A DNA stretch of 45,544 nucleotides from Actinomycetota bacterium (GCA_947489605.1 CANLEG010000004.1:1-45544); one strand, 5' to 3'. Numbered from the stretch's first letter, positions 1-10,399 are shown. Program-made: numbers and translations. The notes: generated by a model from the letters alone, not told the origin.

Positions 1-1
1 T

Positions 2-73
2 TACGCACCAATTCCTGGTGATGGCGCCGAGATTCTTGGAATCGTAACGGCGGTATTGCGCAGTATTCGTTAA
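2..73 (+). CDS. C-terminal fragment of an upstream CDS (…YAPIPGDGAEILGIVTAVLRSIR*), family unknown
   Basis: Open frame from window edge to TAA at 71-73. Confidence 0.5.
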   Translation, partial: YAPIPGDGAEILGIVTAVLRSIR

Positions 74-160
74 TTTTAAGCTGGGCTGAATAGGGATCGA
101 ATAGGAAGAGGTATTGACATATTCGGCTCCCAAAAGGAGAATTCCTGCTAAATAGGAGGA

Positions 161-529
161 ATGCTCTTGAGTTCAAAGCAATTTGATCGCACCCGTTTCG
201 ACCATATCGGCGTTATCACCGAGGAGAAACACGGCGAAGAGAACTTCGTGGATGCAACCCGAGTCTGGGTTACAAATCCAAGAATCCATCCTGCAAATGT
301 CGAATACCTTCGCTACGAACATGACACTCCTGTAACAGGACCAATTCGTCACTTGCCACACGTTGCATACCGCGTTGATAGCGTTGATGAAGCAATTAAA
401 GGCCACGAGATTTTATTAGAACCATGGGATGTCGCTGATGGTTTTGTTCGCGTCGCATTTGTTCTAGTTGATGGCGCAGTCGTTGAATTTATGCAATACC
501 GAAATCCAAATGAAACTGGCTGGTTTTAA
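161..529 (+). CDS. VOC/glyoxalase-like small protein (start may be TTG at 167, better spaced from AGGAGG)
   Basis: RFDHIGVITEE…HVAYRVDSVDEAIKG…VEFMQY pattern; strong SD just upstream. Confidence 0.6.
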   Translation: MLLSSKQFDRTRFDHIGVITEEKHGEENFVDATRVWVTNPRIHPANVEYLRYEHDTPVTGPIRHLPHVAYRVDSVDEAIKGHEILLEPWDVADGFVRVAFVLVDGAVVEFMQYRNPNETGWF

Positions 530-555
530 TAACTTAAGTTCGAAAGGGAGAAAAA

Positions 556-1365
556 ATGAATAATCCAATCTGTCTAAACAGCAACTCGTATCACGGCTTC
601 ACACTTGAAGAGGCTGTCACTGGTGCTAAACGAGCAGGCATTAAGTTGATCGAGCTCGCTGGTGTAATCGGCTGGACCGAACACGTTCGAAATGATTATT
701 CAGATGAGCAGATCGCAAAGGTCCTAAAGCTATTGGCTGACAATGACATTAAGGCAATTGGTATGTGTGGCCACACAAATATTCAAACCGCTGAAGGACA
801 AGAAACTTTTAGAAAGAATCTTCATCTGGCAAAGAAGCTTGGTGTTGATTATGTAACACTTTCAACTGGTGAGACCCATGGCGATGAATCAGTTATTGGC
901 GATGACACTGAACTTGTAAAGATCATTCAAGATTTAGGTACCGTCGCTAAGGGCCTTGGCTTAGTTATGGCGATTGAAACTCACGGAAATAACTATGCAA
1001 CTGGCCAGAGCATCATCGCCCTTCTAAAGAAGGTAAATATGCCGAACGTCCGCCTGAACTATGACACGGGGAACGTAGTGTTTTACGGTGCGATCATGCC
1101 GTACGAAGATCTAGATGCTTCTACTGGATCAATCACAGGTATTCACCTAAAGGAGAAAGCTGGCGCCCAGAACGAATGGAACTTTCCAGCTGTTGGTCGC
1201 GGAGATTTAGATTTCGATCGCATTCTAAAGACGCTAAAGAAGAATGGCTGCACTGTTGCACTAAGTATTGAAATTGAATTCACTCCAGCAGGACCAAATG
1301 GTGTTGAGGATGTTCATGAATCACTCGCTTTTTCAGTGGACACAATCAAGCGGCTATCTGCTTAA
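556..1365 (+). CDS. sugar phosphate isomerase/epimerase (xylose isomerase-like TIM barrel)
   Basis: AIETHGNN…NVRLNYDTGNV…GIHLKEK…VGRGDLDFDRIL motifs. Confidence 0.85.
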   Translation: MNNPICLNSNSYHGFTLEEAVTGAKRAGIKLIELAGVIGWTEHVRNDYSDEQIAKVLKLLADNDIKAIGMCGHTNIQTAEGQETFRKNLHLAKKLGVDYVTLSTGETHGDESVIGDDTELVKIIQDLGTVAKGLGLVMAIETHGNNYATGQSIIALLKKVNMPNVRLNYDTGNVVFYGAIMPYEDLDASTGSITGIHLKEKAGAQNEWNFPAVGRGDLDFDRILKTLKKNGCTVALSIEIEFTPAGPNGVEDVHESLAFSVDTIKRLSA

Positions 1366-1388
1366 GTTCTAGGTTTAGGGGTTTTTAG

Positions 1389-2396
1389 ATGGCTTCGATT
1401 GCAATTATTGGTCAGGGTTACATGGGAAATGCACATGCTGCGGCATGGGCAAGTGCTGGTCAAGCAGATGCAATTAAATACATCTGCACCCCACGTCCTA
1501 AAGAGGGTTCGGTTCCTGCAGCAAAGAACGCTAAATACATAACTGATCTCGATGTAATTCTCAAGGATGCCGATGTTAAATATGTATCAGTCTGTACCCC
1601 AACCCCGACTCATAAAGATATTACGGTTGCCCTTCTTGCGGCCAGCAAGCATGTACTGCTTGAAAAACCAATTGCGCTAACTGTTGCTGATGCAAAAATT
1701 GTTGCGGATGCTGCTGCGAAAAGTTCTGGGTCGTTGATGATTGCACAAGTAGTTCGCTTCTTTCTTGGTTATCAAAAGCTTCGTGAAGTAAGTGAATCTG
1801 GTGAACTTGGCAAACTTCTTTCAGTTCATGCCCGCCGCTTCTCCCCTAAACCAACTTGGGCAACCTGGCTTGGCGATGAGAGCCAATCTGGTGGAATGCT
1901 TGTTGATTTTTCAATTCATGATTTCGATCAGATAAATATGTATTTGGGAAAGCCGGTTGAAGTATTTGCTGCGCAAACTTCAGCATCTGGCCCTGCAGAG
2001 ATAACTGTTAAATATGAAGGTGGTGGCGTCGGCCAAGTTCAAAGTTTTATGAATGCCGCAGAAGGCGTGCCATTCACAAGCACAATTGATCTACTTGGAA
2101 CATCCGGCATCGCGCATTACGAATTTTCTGCAATCTCCGCGACCGAAGAATCTTCATCCGGAAACAATGCGGGCGTGAATAGTTGGCATGTCTTTTCTTC
2201 AAAAGGAAATACTGTTGAACAGATTGCGAGCGATGATCCATATGGTCGCCAAGTTAAGTATTTCTTTGATCAAGCAAGCAGTGGTGGCAAATATGATTTA
2301 TCGCCAACACCATCTGCGATTGCTGCGTTGCAAGTATGTCTTGCAGCAAAGGCTTCCCTCAAAGAGGGTCGCCCGGTTGCAATCTCAGCAAACTAA
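1389..2396 (+). CDS. Gfo/Idh/MocA family oxidoreductase
   Basis: N-terminal Rossmann GQGYMGNAHAAAW, ..HVLLEKPIALTVADAK.. Confidence 0.9.
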   Translation: MASIAIIGQGYMGNAHAAAWASAGQADAIKYICTPRPKEGSVPAAKNAKYITDLDVILKDADVKYVSVCTPTPTHKDITVALLAASKHVLLEKPIALTVADAKIVADAAAKSSGSLMIAQVVRFFLGYQKLREVSESGELGKLLSVHARRFSPKPTWATWLGDESQSGGMLVDFSIHDFDQINMYLGKPVEVFAAQTSASGPAEITVKYEGGGVGQVQSFMNAAEGVPFTSTIDLLGTSGIAHYEFSAISATEESSSGNNAGVNSWHVFSSKGNTVEQIASDDPYGRQVKYFFDQASSGGKYDLSPTPSAIAALQVCLAAKASLKEGRPVAISAN

Positions 2397-2400
2397 TTAA

Positions 2401-3402
2401 TTAGATCTTTACTACTTGCCCAGTTCTAGCTGACTCTTCGGCTGCAAGTGTTGCTTCAAGTGCGCGCATTGCATCTACTGGCGTACTAACTGTTGGTTGA
2501 AGTCCACGAAGTGCGCAATCTGCAAAGTACAAGAACTCTTCGCGAAGTGCGCCGCCACGGTAACCATCGAACTCTGGCCAATATGTTGTATCAGGGCTGC
2601 GAACACCAGTTGTCTTTGTAACAATTCCAAGGTTTGGGAATGTGTCTTGGATGTGAATTAAACCTTCGGTTCCAATAACAGTCATACGCTCGTCGATATC
2701 AAATGGTGTGTGTTCTGGCATGCACCAAACTGTTTCCAAAATTGCAGTAGCACCGCTCTTAAAGCGATACATCGTCTGACCGATATCTGGATACTTCAGG
2801 CCGCGCATATCTGTTGTTTGGGCATACGCACTAACAATTTTGTCGCCGGTTAGCCACAACATAATGTCAGTATCGTGAATTGCATCGCCAACAATTGGCC
2901 CAATCTTGTTTAAAATTTCTGGTGTCCATGCCGCAGGAATATTTCTGCGTGAACTTAGCGATAGAACTTTTCCGATTGCGCCTTCGCTGATGGCTTTCTT
3001 GGCTGCGCGATAACGCGGGTTGAAGCGAACGATGTGGCCAATCTGCAAGATTCCCTTTGCGCCCTTTGATGCCGCAATAATCTTTTCGCAATCTGCAACA
3101 GTTGAAGCCATTGGTTTCTCTAGAAACACATGCTTTCCAGCCTTAAGTGCATCAATTGTTATATCTGTGTGTTGGTCCCACATTGTTGTAATTGAAACCG
3201 CATCGATATCAGGATCGGCCAACATATCTTTATAATCTTTATAAAGTTTCTTAACGCCATACTTCTTACCAAGCTCATTCAAACGATCTTCAGTTCGCGT
3301 ACAGAGCGCAGCTAATTCCAAACTCGGAGTTCCAATAATGGCATCGCAGTGAATTTCCCCAAACCAGCCAAGGCCAATTACGCCGATTCTTAATCTATCC
3401 AT
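2401..3402 (-). CDS. Gfo/Idh/MocA family oxidoreductase
   Basis: GVIGLGWFGEIHCDAI…GKHVFLEKPMASTVADCEK. Confidence 0.9.
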   Translation of the reverse strand: MDRLRIGVIGLGWFGEIHCDAIIGTPSLELAALCTRTEDRLNELGKKYGVKKLYKDYKDMLADPDIDAVSITTMWDQHTDITIDALKAGKHVFLEKPMASTVADCEKIIAASKGAKGILQIGHIVRFNPRYRAAKKAISEGAIGKVLSLSSRRNIPAAWTPEILNKIGPIVGDAIHDTDIMLWLTGDKIVSAYAQTTDMRGLKYPDIGQTMYRFKSGATAILETVWCMPEHTPFDIDERMTVIGTEGLIHIQDTFPNLGIVTKTTGVRSPDTTYWPEFDGYRGGALREEFLYFADCALRGLQPTVSTPVDAMRALEATLAAEESARTGQVVKI

Positions 3403-3436
3403 TTCTTTCTCCTTTGTTTGTTTGGAAATAATCTGA

Positions 3437-4228
3437 CTAAAAATTCTCCAAAGTAAGTTCGCGAGACATCACAATATTTCCGGCAGTTAAACCGCAATCA
3501 ACCGGCAACTCGACTCCAGTAATTGCAGATGCGGCATCCGAGGCTAAGAAGGCCACAGCATTTGTAACATCACTTGGTTCAGCAATTCGAGCCAATGGAT
3601 ACCAACGCATTAAAGTCTTTAAAACTTCTGGATCTTTTGCAGCGCGTGCATTCCAAAGCGGAGTTCTTACGGTTCCAGGTAAAACAATATTTGCGCGAAT
3701 TCCGTATCGACCGTTCTCCATCGCAATTGCTTTAGTCATACTTATTAGCGCTGCTTTTGCTGCGCTATATGCCGGATCACCAAGTGCTGAAACGCCGTTG
3801 ACTGATCCAACCGTGACGATTGCCGCTTTGCCTTTCTTCTTCATTCCTGGCAGAACTGTGTGAACACAGTTGTAGGCACCATTTAGATTGCCGTTAACGT
3901 CATATGCCCAATCCGCAGGAGTAGTTTTTTCAATGGTTGGATGATCTGAAAAACCAGCGTTGTTTATCAAGATATCGACATCGCCAAAATCTTTAATTAA
4001 TTTACCTAATCCGGTTGCAACAGAAGCAGCGTCACCGATATCGCAGGTAAGCGGATGTGCAGTTATTCCTTCTGCCGCCAATTCAATTGCAAAGGTATTA
4101 ACAGAATCCTTTTTATCAATTGCGAAAATTATGGCGCCTTCGCGACCAAAGTGTCTCGATAGTTCTTGTCCGATACCGCCTGCGGCACCAGTAATAGCAA
4201 CTATCTTCTTATCAAATAACTTACTCAT
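3437..4228 (-). CDS. SDR family oxidoreductase
   Basis: TGAAGGIG, NNAG, YSAAK motifs. Confidence 0.9.
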   Translation of the reverse strand: MSKLFDKKIVAITGAAGGIGQELSRHFGREGAIIFAIDKKDSVNTFAIELAAEGITAHPLTCDIGDAASVATGLGKLIKDFGDVDILINNAGFSDHPTIEKTTPADWAYDVNGNLNGAYNCVHTVLPGMKKKGKAAIVTVGSVNGVSALGDPAYSAAKAALISMTKAIAMENGRYGIRANIVLPGTVRTPLWNARAAKDPEVLKTLMRWYPLARIAEPSDVTNAVAFLASDAASAITGVELPVDCGLTAGNIVMSRELTLENF

Positions 4229-5409
4229 TTTTTACTCACCGAGGCCAACGCTTTCCCGATCCAATTGAGACTTTGGCTACGGATGTGGCCATAGTTGTAA
4301 AACCCAATATCTTTAACTCCGCCCTCCCAGAGAGCTCTAACTGCGCCAACGACCTCTTCTTCGCTTGTTAAATCTGGAAATGCTGGTCGCAATATTCCTT
4401 TTATTTTTCCGATGTTATCTGTCCTATTTTTAATGTCAGCCAAATCCCCCTTGATGCGACCTATCGTTGGCTCATAGAAACAAGCTTCGATGACGCCAGT
4501 GGTCTTCGCCATGGCTTTAAAGTCAGTGCCTTCATACCAAGCACCGCCAGAAGGTCTCGCTACAGAAGGAATAATTGCAACTTCTATATCCTTGCGAACG
4601 CCTTGGCGAATCTCTTTCGCAAGTGATGTAACCACTCCACTTCTGAATTCTAGGAATTTATGAAGATCGGGATCACTTGCAACGTCTGCAAGCCAAAGCG
4701 CATCTGCCATATCGTTCTCGTAATCGATATCGCCTTCTAAATAATTATGAATATTAATTGCTATCCGTGCCTTCAAGGCCTTTGCATCAATATTCAATTT
4801 CTCGGCACCGGCTACGCAATATTTGCAGAAGCAGAGTCCAAGGCTTTGCGAGAGCCACTTATTTGGTCTGACATGACTCATCTCATGATGAAAACCATGT
4901 TCGTAAGGTGGGAAACCAATTGATTCAATTGAGATGCCATCTACTTCATAACTTTCTGTTACATCTTTAGCTAAACCAATTGCATAAGCCCGTGCCTCTG
5001 GCGCAGATGGACAGAGTGCATAAATATATGGATCACCGAAAGCATTCTGCACTGCAGAATCTTGATGCTTGGTTCCGAGCGGAGTGTTGTGCAGAAGAAC
5101 TAACCAGGCGCTTACGGAAAGCCCTTTGGTCTCAGTTAGTTCGCGTAAGACTTGGCCATCACCATAAATTGAATTCGGAATTGGCTTGATAGCACCATAT
5201 TTAGCGGCATCAGACTTGAAATAAACTGTGCCATCTTCCGGAAAATAAACTTTGTTTGTCGCACTCTTAGGGCGAAGAAATTTGCCAGCGTGATAACTGC
5301 TAGCCAGCGTTATGGAATTAATTCCAATTTTAGATAACTCATTAACAGTTTTGGCTACGCCATTTTCTGCGAGGTCCCACGAATAGGAAAACATGGATAG
5401 TTTGCTCAT
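4225..5409 (-). CDS. hypothetical TIM-barrel-like protein, possibly carbohydrate-related (likely start MSKLSMF; ORF open to 5424)
   Basis: Long ORF overlapping the SDR by 4 nt; sugar-operon context. Confidence 0.6.
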   Translation of the reverse strand: MSKLSMFSYSWDLAENGVAKTVNELSKIGINSITLASSYHAGKFLRPKSATNKVYFPEDGTVYFKSDAAKYGAIKPIPNSIYGDGQVLRELTETKGLSVSAWLVLLHNTPLGTKHQDSAVQNAFGDPYIYALCPSAPEARAYAIGLAKDVTESYEVDGISIESIGFPPYEHGFHHEMSHVRPNKWLSQSLGLCFCKYCVAGAEKLNIDAKALKARIAINIHNYLEGDIDYENDMADALWLADVASDPDLHKFLEFRSGVVTSLAKEIRQGVRKDIEVAIIPSVARPSGGAWYEGTDFKAMAKTTGVIEACFYEPTIGRIKGDLADIKNRTDNIGKIKGILRPAFPDLTSEEEVVGAVRALWEGGVKDIGFYNYGHIRSQSLNWIGKALASVSKK

Positions 5410-5432
5410 GAGTCCCCCATTCAAATAAAGAA

Positions 5433-5458
5433 GTCGCCCCCGAATTAACGAGGGCGAC
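5433..5458 (-). terminator. rho-independent terminator of the ABC operon
   Basis: gtcgccc…gggcgac stem followed on minus strand by a T-rich tract; 18 nt after the stop at 5476. Confidence 0.7.
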
Positions 5459-5475
5459 CTCGCTTAACTATTTAC

Positions 5476-6681
5476 TTACTTGATTACTACCTTTTCGAAC
5501 ACTGGGCTTAACTTGAAAGCCTTTGCATCCTTGGCAACTGCAGCAAGATCAAACTTATTCGCACCCTTAATAAGTATGTTTGAGTAAGTTTCTGCTGGCT
5601 TTAGAAGACGTGGAGTTTGTCCCATGTCTGCTACAACCTTTAGATAATCAGCCCAAGCTGCTGGATAGTGGTAACCCCAACCCTTGCCATCAAGGCGGGA
5701 GATCATATTTCCTACTTGACCTTCGCGCATTGAATCAACTGCAAGTTGTGGTGACAGTGTCGCACCAAGTGCTGGAAGTGCGTTGTAGGTAATTTGTGCG
5801 GCTGCACGAGGATTTTCCTTGGCAAACTCCAAGCCCATTGCAACTCCACGTAGGAAGCGTGTGTATATATTTCTTCCGGCCGATGTCTTTAGTTCTGAAG
5901 CACGGATGTCATAACCATTTGATGGTTGCTTTGATGTTTCCTTGCCGATGATCCAGTCAACGTCGATACCTGTTGCTGCCCATTGTGCGATAAGTCCATC
6001 CCATGCAAGACCAGCATCACACTTACCTGATGCAATTGCTTGTGACCAAGTTGGCCAACCAGCATCAATGATTTCCACTGACTTATAGTCAACGCCAGCT
6101 TCTACAAGCATTGGGTTGATAATTGCAGCCCATGCTGGTGAACCAACGCAGATCTTCTTGCCAGTGAATTGAGATATCTTCTTTAGCGAACTTCCCTTAG
6201 GAGTTGCAAAGTTGAATACCTGTCCTGGAATCATGTTAAATGCAGAAATAACAGGCACGCCTGCTGCAATTGAAGATAGCAAAATTCCTGGGCTTGGATA
6301 AGAAACGTCTACTTGCTTCTGAGCAACGAACTTAGTTGCTGCAGTTCCATCAGAAGGTCCGGCAATAAGTTTTACATTAATGCCTAGCTTCTTGAAGTAT
6401 CCCTGATCGATGGCTACGTGAAGCATGTAGTCATCCATTACATCTAGTGAACCACGTGGAGACATCCATGTGATTGTGGCTTCTTTAGGTGCAGCGTTTG
6501 AAACGGTCGGCCCAACAACTAGAGAGAGTGCGGCTAACGCCGATACCCCCGCCAGCCATAGCTTTCTATTTTTCATTTCTTTTCCTCTTTCTGTTGTTTG
6601 CGGACTTGCTTTTTTAGTATCTGCGTTCTGGGTTCGGATTAGAACGCAATTCTTTTTATTCTTAAACATCCCAACTTGCAT
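5476..6681 (-). CDS. ABC transporter substrate-binding protein (SsuA/ThiY/NMT1-like); real start probably the internal MKNRKLW
   Basis: Signal peptide, VAIDQGYFKKLGINVKLIAGPSDGTAA…QKQVDVSY pattern; next to permease and ATPase. Confidence 0.85.
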   Translation of the reverse strand: MQVGMFKNKKNCVLIRTQNADTKKASPQTTERGKEMKNRKLWLAGVSALAALSLVVGPTVSNAAPKEATITWMSPRGSLDVMDDYMLHVAIDQGYFKKLGINVKLIAGPSDGTAATKFVAQKQVDVSYPSPGILLSSIAAGVPVISAFNMIPGQVFNFATPKGSSLKKISQFTGKKICVGSPAWAAIINPMLVEAGVDYKSVEIIDAGWPTWSQAIASGKCDAGLAWDGLIAQWAATGIDVDWIIGKETSKQPSNGYDIRASELKTSAGRNIYTRFLRGVAMGLEFAKENPRAAAQITYNALPALGATLSPQLAVDSMREGQVGNMISRLDGKGWGYHYPAAWADYLKVVADMGQTPRLLKPAETYSNILIKGANKFDLAAVAKDAKAFKLSPVFEKVVIK

Positions 6682-7519
6682 ACTTTCTATTTATAAAGGT
6701 GAAGAAGGAATATATGCCAACACCAAAAGTCGCAACAATTACGAGCACTGCTCCGAATTGCGACATCTGTACTAGTGATGAGAAGTAAATTAATCGGTTG
6801 CCAAGACCCATGCCGCCACCGACCATCTCGGCGCCTACGGCTGTTAGTAATCCGAAAATTGAACCAACCATGAAACCAACGATGATCATTGGAAGTGCGA
6901 ATGGGAATCGAATTTTGCGGAAGAGTTGGAATTCAGTTGCACCATAAGATTTTCCAAGTGCGATCAATTCAGCATTTGTTCGTCTAAAACCAGTAGCAGA
7001 GTTGATCATTACCATCGGACCAGTTGCCAGCGAAATTGCAATCACACGAGGGGTCATTCCGAATCCAAACTTAAGCATCAAGAATGGAATCAAAGCAACC
7101 ATCGGAGTTGTAACAAGAATAATGATGTAAGGCGAGATGAAAATATCTAACCCTGGTTTTAGCGTTACTAGCACTGCAAGTGCGAGGCCAATTGTGGCAC
7201 CAATGATTAGCCCCATAAAAAATGTCTGCACTGTCTGGGTTAGTGGCTTCCAGTAAAGGGTGGAAAAGTCGGTAAATAAGCTCTGGATTATCGAGGTTGG
7301 CTTTGGAAAAACATAAGCCTCGGTATTTGACCAGATCAAAATAAATTCAAGAAGGGTTACGACAACAATTGCAAGTGCTAGTACAGATGCAATCTCCTTG
7401 ATGCCTTTAGCACGGCGGATACCAGCGATAGCTGAAACGTCGACCGGGCCATTTCCACCTTGCTTGCCACCTGAAGAATTAAAATCTGGAATTTTATCTG
7501 CAAGATTATCGGTAGCCAT
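6662..7519 (-). CDS. ABC transporter permease (SsuC/TauC type)
   Basis: Multiple TM segments, EAA-loop-like region; operon context. Confidence 0.88.
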   Translation of the reverse strand: MATDNLADKIPDFNSSGGKQGGNGPVDVSAIAGIRRAKGIKEIASVLALAIVVVTLLEFILIWSNTEAYVFPKPTSIIQSLFTDFSTLYWKPLTQTVQTFFMGLIIGATIGLALAVLVTLKPGLDIFISPYIIILVTTPMVALIPFLMLKFGFGMTPRVIAISLATGPMVMINSATGFRRTNAELIALGKSYGATEFQLFRKIRFPFALPMIIVGFMVGSIFGLLTAVGAEMVGGGMGLGNRLIYFSSLVQMSQFGAVLVIVATFGVGIYSFFTFINRKYASWDV

Positions 7520-7521
7520 TT

Positions 7522-8301
7522 CTAATTCCCCTTTCCAGATTTAGAACCTTCAACATCTTCACGAATTGATTTTAAGATTTCAATAAACTTTGGTTCGAAC
7601 TGCAGATCGATGTGACGTGGTCTTGCAAATTCAACATCAACAATTCGAGATAACCGTCCTGGTCTTGGCGACATAACCCAGACTCGGTCGGCTAAAAAGA
7701 TTGCTTCAGATATTGAGTGCGTGACGAAAACAATTGTCTTTCTTGTGCGCTCCCAAATTTTCAATAGAAAGAGATTCATCTCTTCACGAGTGAAAGCATC
7801 GAGTGCGCCAAAGGGTTCGTCCATTAAAAGCACTTCAGGGTCTTGGGCCAGTGCGCGAACAATTGATCCACGTTGTTTCATTCCACCGGATAATTCGCCA
7901 GGGTAGGAATTTTCAAATCCTTTAAGACCAGCTACTTCCAAGAGCTCGTCAACCAATTCGCGATTGACTGGCTTCTTCTTAATTTGAAATGGAAGTTCAA
8001 TATTTTCTATAAGGGTGCGCCAAGGAAGAAGGTTTGAATCTTGGAAAACCATTCCAATGCGATCTGGTAGCGGCTTAGTTAACAACTCGCCATCTATATG
8101 CACAGTTCCTGATGTTGCTGGATGAAGTCCAGATAAACACCAGAGAAGAGTGGTCTTGCCACATCCGCTTGCGCCAACAACACATACAAATTCACCATCC
8201 TTAACACTTTCTGAGAAGTTCTTTACAGCTTCTACAGTCTTTGTTTCGGTCTGATAAATCTTTGAAACGTCCGTAATTTTTATACGTGTCGCTTGCGTCA
8301 C
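7522..8301 (-). CDS. ABC transporter ATP-binding protein (SsuB/TauB type)
   Basis: GASGCGKTT Walker A, LSGGMKQR signature, VLLMDEPFGALD Walker B. Confidence 0.95.
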   Translation of the reverse strand: MTQATRIKITDVSKIYQTETKTVEAVKNFSESVKDGEFVCVVGASGCGKTTLLWCLSGLHPATSGTVHIDGELLTKPLPDRIGMVFQDSNLLPWRTLIENIELPFQIKKKPVNRELVDELLEVAGLKGFENSYPGELSGGMKQRGSIVRALAQDPEVLLMDEPFGALDAFTREEMNLFLLKIWERTRKTIVFVTHSISEAIFLADRVWVMSPRPGRLSRIVDVEFARPRHIDLQFEPKFIEILKSIREDVEGSKSGKGN

Positions 8302-8323
8302 TAATGCTCTCCTTATTAGTTAA

Positions 8324-9691
8324 ATGCTTTGTCCTGCCTGGAAATTACTTTTAGACTGCCCTTCTGCTGCGGTCCACTTCCGTGGTTTACTTAGGGGTAA
8401 TAGAACAAGGAGTCTTCCTATTCTGTCAAGCACTTTCTCAGAGTTTCTTCCGGCAGCTTTCACGAGGTCCTCCTCAGGCTCACCGGCCGGTCTGCGACGT
8501 CTAAATGTGGCTCGAGTTTTCGAAACCGTGCGAACTAACGGCCCTATCACTCGACAGTTAATAGGTGAGATTTCCGGACTATCTAAGCCAACAGTCAATG
8601 AAGCCCTCGATATTTTAAATAAAGAGAAGCTGATCTCGATGAATGAAGCGAAGACAAAATCTGCCGCTGGTCGTCCTGGACCAAAGGCGCAGCAAATATC
8701 TTTTAATAAAGATCGCAAGAAAATTGTTGCAATCGATATTGGTGGATCTAATATCCGGCTACTCGTTTCGGATCTAGATGGAAATATCATCGCAACTCTT
8801 ATGCAGAGCACACCGCTTAAGGGTGGGCGCAAGGCAATTATTGCTAAGGTGAAAGAACTTTACGAAACTGCCTTAACGCAAAACAAAATTAAGGTTTCAG
8901 ATATCGGTTCTGTTGTCGCAGGATCTCCCGGAACCATTGATCCAGAGACCGGCGAAATCACCCGCTCTTACAACTTGCCAGATTGGGAAGGTTTCTCACT
9001 AAGTGATGAACTTTCTAAAGTATTAAAGAAGCAAGTTAATGTTGAAAATGAAGCACACCTTGCAATCTATGGTGAGCACTGGCGCGGTGGTGCTAAAGAT
9101 TTAGCAAATGCTGCGGCAATGTCGGTCGGAGTAGGTATCGGTTTAGGTTTGTTGATCAATGGCCAGGTCTATCGCGGCTTCAACGGAATTGCTGGTGAAG
9201 TTGGAAACTTGCCACTACAGATTGCAGATGAAGTTAAATCTCCGATGAATGCGAACTTTGAATTCCATGCCAGCGCCGTTGGTTTAGAGCGAAATTTTGA
9301 AGCAGTTAAGAACAAAGATGGCGCGAAAGAGATAATCAAACTAGCCGGCGCAAATGGTGTTACTGCAAAAGTTATCTATGAGGCTGCTGCAACTGGAAAT
9401 AAATTAGCCGCTGAACTTGTGAACAATCAGTTAGAACTACTCTCCCGAGGCATTGCCTCAGTTTGTTGCATAACAAACCCTGAAGTATTTATTCTCGAAG
9501 GTGGCCTTGCTCCGGCCCTTGAACCACACTTAAAAACAATCTCCAAAATGGTACAAAAAATTACTCTGATTGCTCCAAAGATAGTGATTTCTGAATTAAA
9601 GGACCTAGCAACTGCATATGGCGCACTGCGCCGTGGAATCGAAAATGTGGACCGCGCTACCCTGATTTCAATTTTGCAAGAAACAGCTTAG
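8324..9691 (+). CDS. ROK family transcriptional regulator/sugar kinase (N-terminus uncertain)
   Basis: wHTH (NGPITRQLIGEISGLSKPTVNEALDIL) plus ROK domain (AIDIGGSNIRLLVSDLDG; GVGIGLGLLINGQVYRG). Confidence 0.85.
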   Translation: MLCPAWKLLLDCPSAAVHFRGLLRGNRTRSLPILSSTFSEFLPAAFTRSSSGSPAGLRRLNVARVFETVRTNGPITRQLIGEISGLSKPTVNEALDILNKEKLISMNEAKTKSAAGRPGPKAQQISFNKDRKKIVAIDIGGSNIRLLVSDLDGNIIATLMQSTPLKGGRKAIIAKVKELYETALTQNKIKVSDIGSVVAGSPGTIDPETGEITRSYNLPDWEGFSLSDELSKVLKKQVNVENEAHLAIYGEHWRGGAKDLANAAAMSVGVGIGLGLLINGQVYRGFNGIAGEVGNLPLQIADEVKSPMNANFEFHASAVGLERNFEAVKNKDGAKEIIKLAGANGVTAKVIYEAAATGNKLAAELVNNQLELLSRGIASVCCITNPEVFILEGGLAPALEPHLKTISKMVQKITLIAPKIVISELKDLATAYGALRRGIENVDRATLISILQETA

Positions 9692-9715
9692 CTAACAGAA
9701 ACTCGAATTGGAAAC

Positions 9716-10330
9716 TTACTGAATTACTACGTTTGTAATTTTACAGATAGTTATTTTCGATTGTAAGAATTCGCCTTCAGTTGGATCAACCGTTAAATCA
9801 AAGCGTGATTTAACTGCAATCCAATTAGAAATATATGCGCACTGCGCCTTTACGGGCAACCAGTCCGCCACATCTCGATCGCCCTTAGAGCGATTTAAAC
9901 TTGCTGTTACTGCCAACAAAGAACGTGAATCTTCTAAATCATTTGCAAATTCCATCCGCTGCGATGCCGTCCAAGCCCATGCCCCAGATCGCCAAGCTTC
10001 AGCAAGGGGAACCATATGATCGATATCTAAACCAGTTGGATTTGTGAAAACTTTTCCATCGTACGAACTCTTCCATTTGCCACCGGTTAAATAACAGCCA
10101 GCACCAACCTTAGGTTTCACAATTGCTTCAGCAATCAATACTTCATACCTTGTATTACAGCCATCTTTATCGGCATCTATCCAATGTTTAAATAAATTTC
10201 GCGAATATCCGCCCACTTGGTCGGCTGTCATTACAAGAGTAATTTTTTCTGCAGCCGAAGTAGGTGAATTACTCAAGGAGAGAATCAGCACCGAGCAGAG
10301 CCCAAGGGCCAAGCGTCTCGATCTATTCAC
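9716..10330 (-). CDS. secreted HNH endonuclease family protein (DUF1524-like)
   Basis: Signal peptide; GLDIDHMVPLAEAWRSGAWAW…NRSKGDRDVADWLP. Confidence 0.85.
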   Translation of the reverse strand: MNRSRRLALGLCSVLILSLSNSPTSAAEKITLVMTADQVGGYSRNLFKHWIDADKDGCNTRYEVLIAEAIVKPKVGAGCYLTGGKWKSSYDGKVFTNPTGLDIDHMVPLAEAWRSGAWAWTASQRMEFANDLEDSRSLLAVTASLNRSKGDRDVADWLPVKAQCAYISNWIAVKSRFDLTVDPTEGEFLQSKITICKITNVVIQ

Positions 10331-10399
10331 ACCAGCAGATTACCGACAGTAAGCGTTTAGGAATAGAAAAAATGGATTTACCGCACTAACCTTCCCCCC

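Noticed and set aside
2188-2400. Short ORFs nested in or antisense to long genes (e.g. 173-406, 2188-2400, 5889-6092, 13280-13531, 33478-33687, 39836-40093)
   Set aside because: All overlap long ORFs with recognised families and lack independent support.
1389-3402. Tandem duplication of the two MocA oxidoreductases
   Set aside because: They are convergent and clearly divergent in sequence; ordinary family paralogs.
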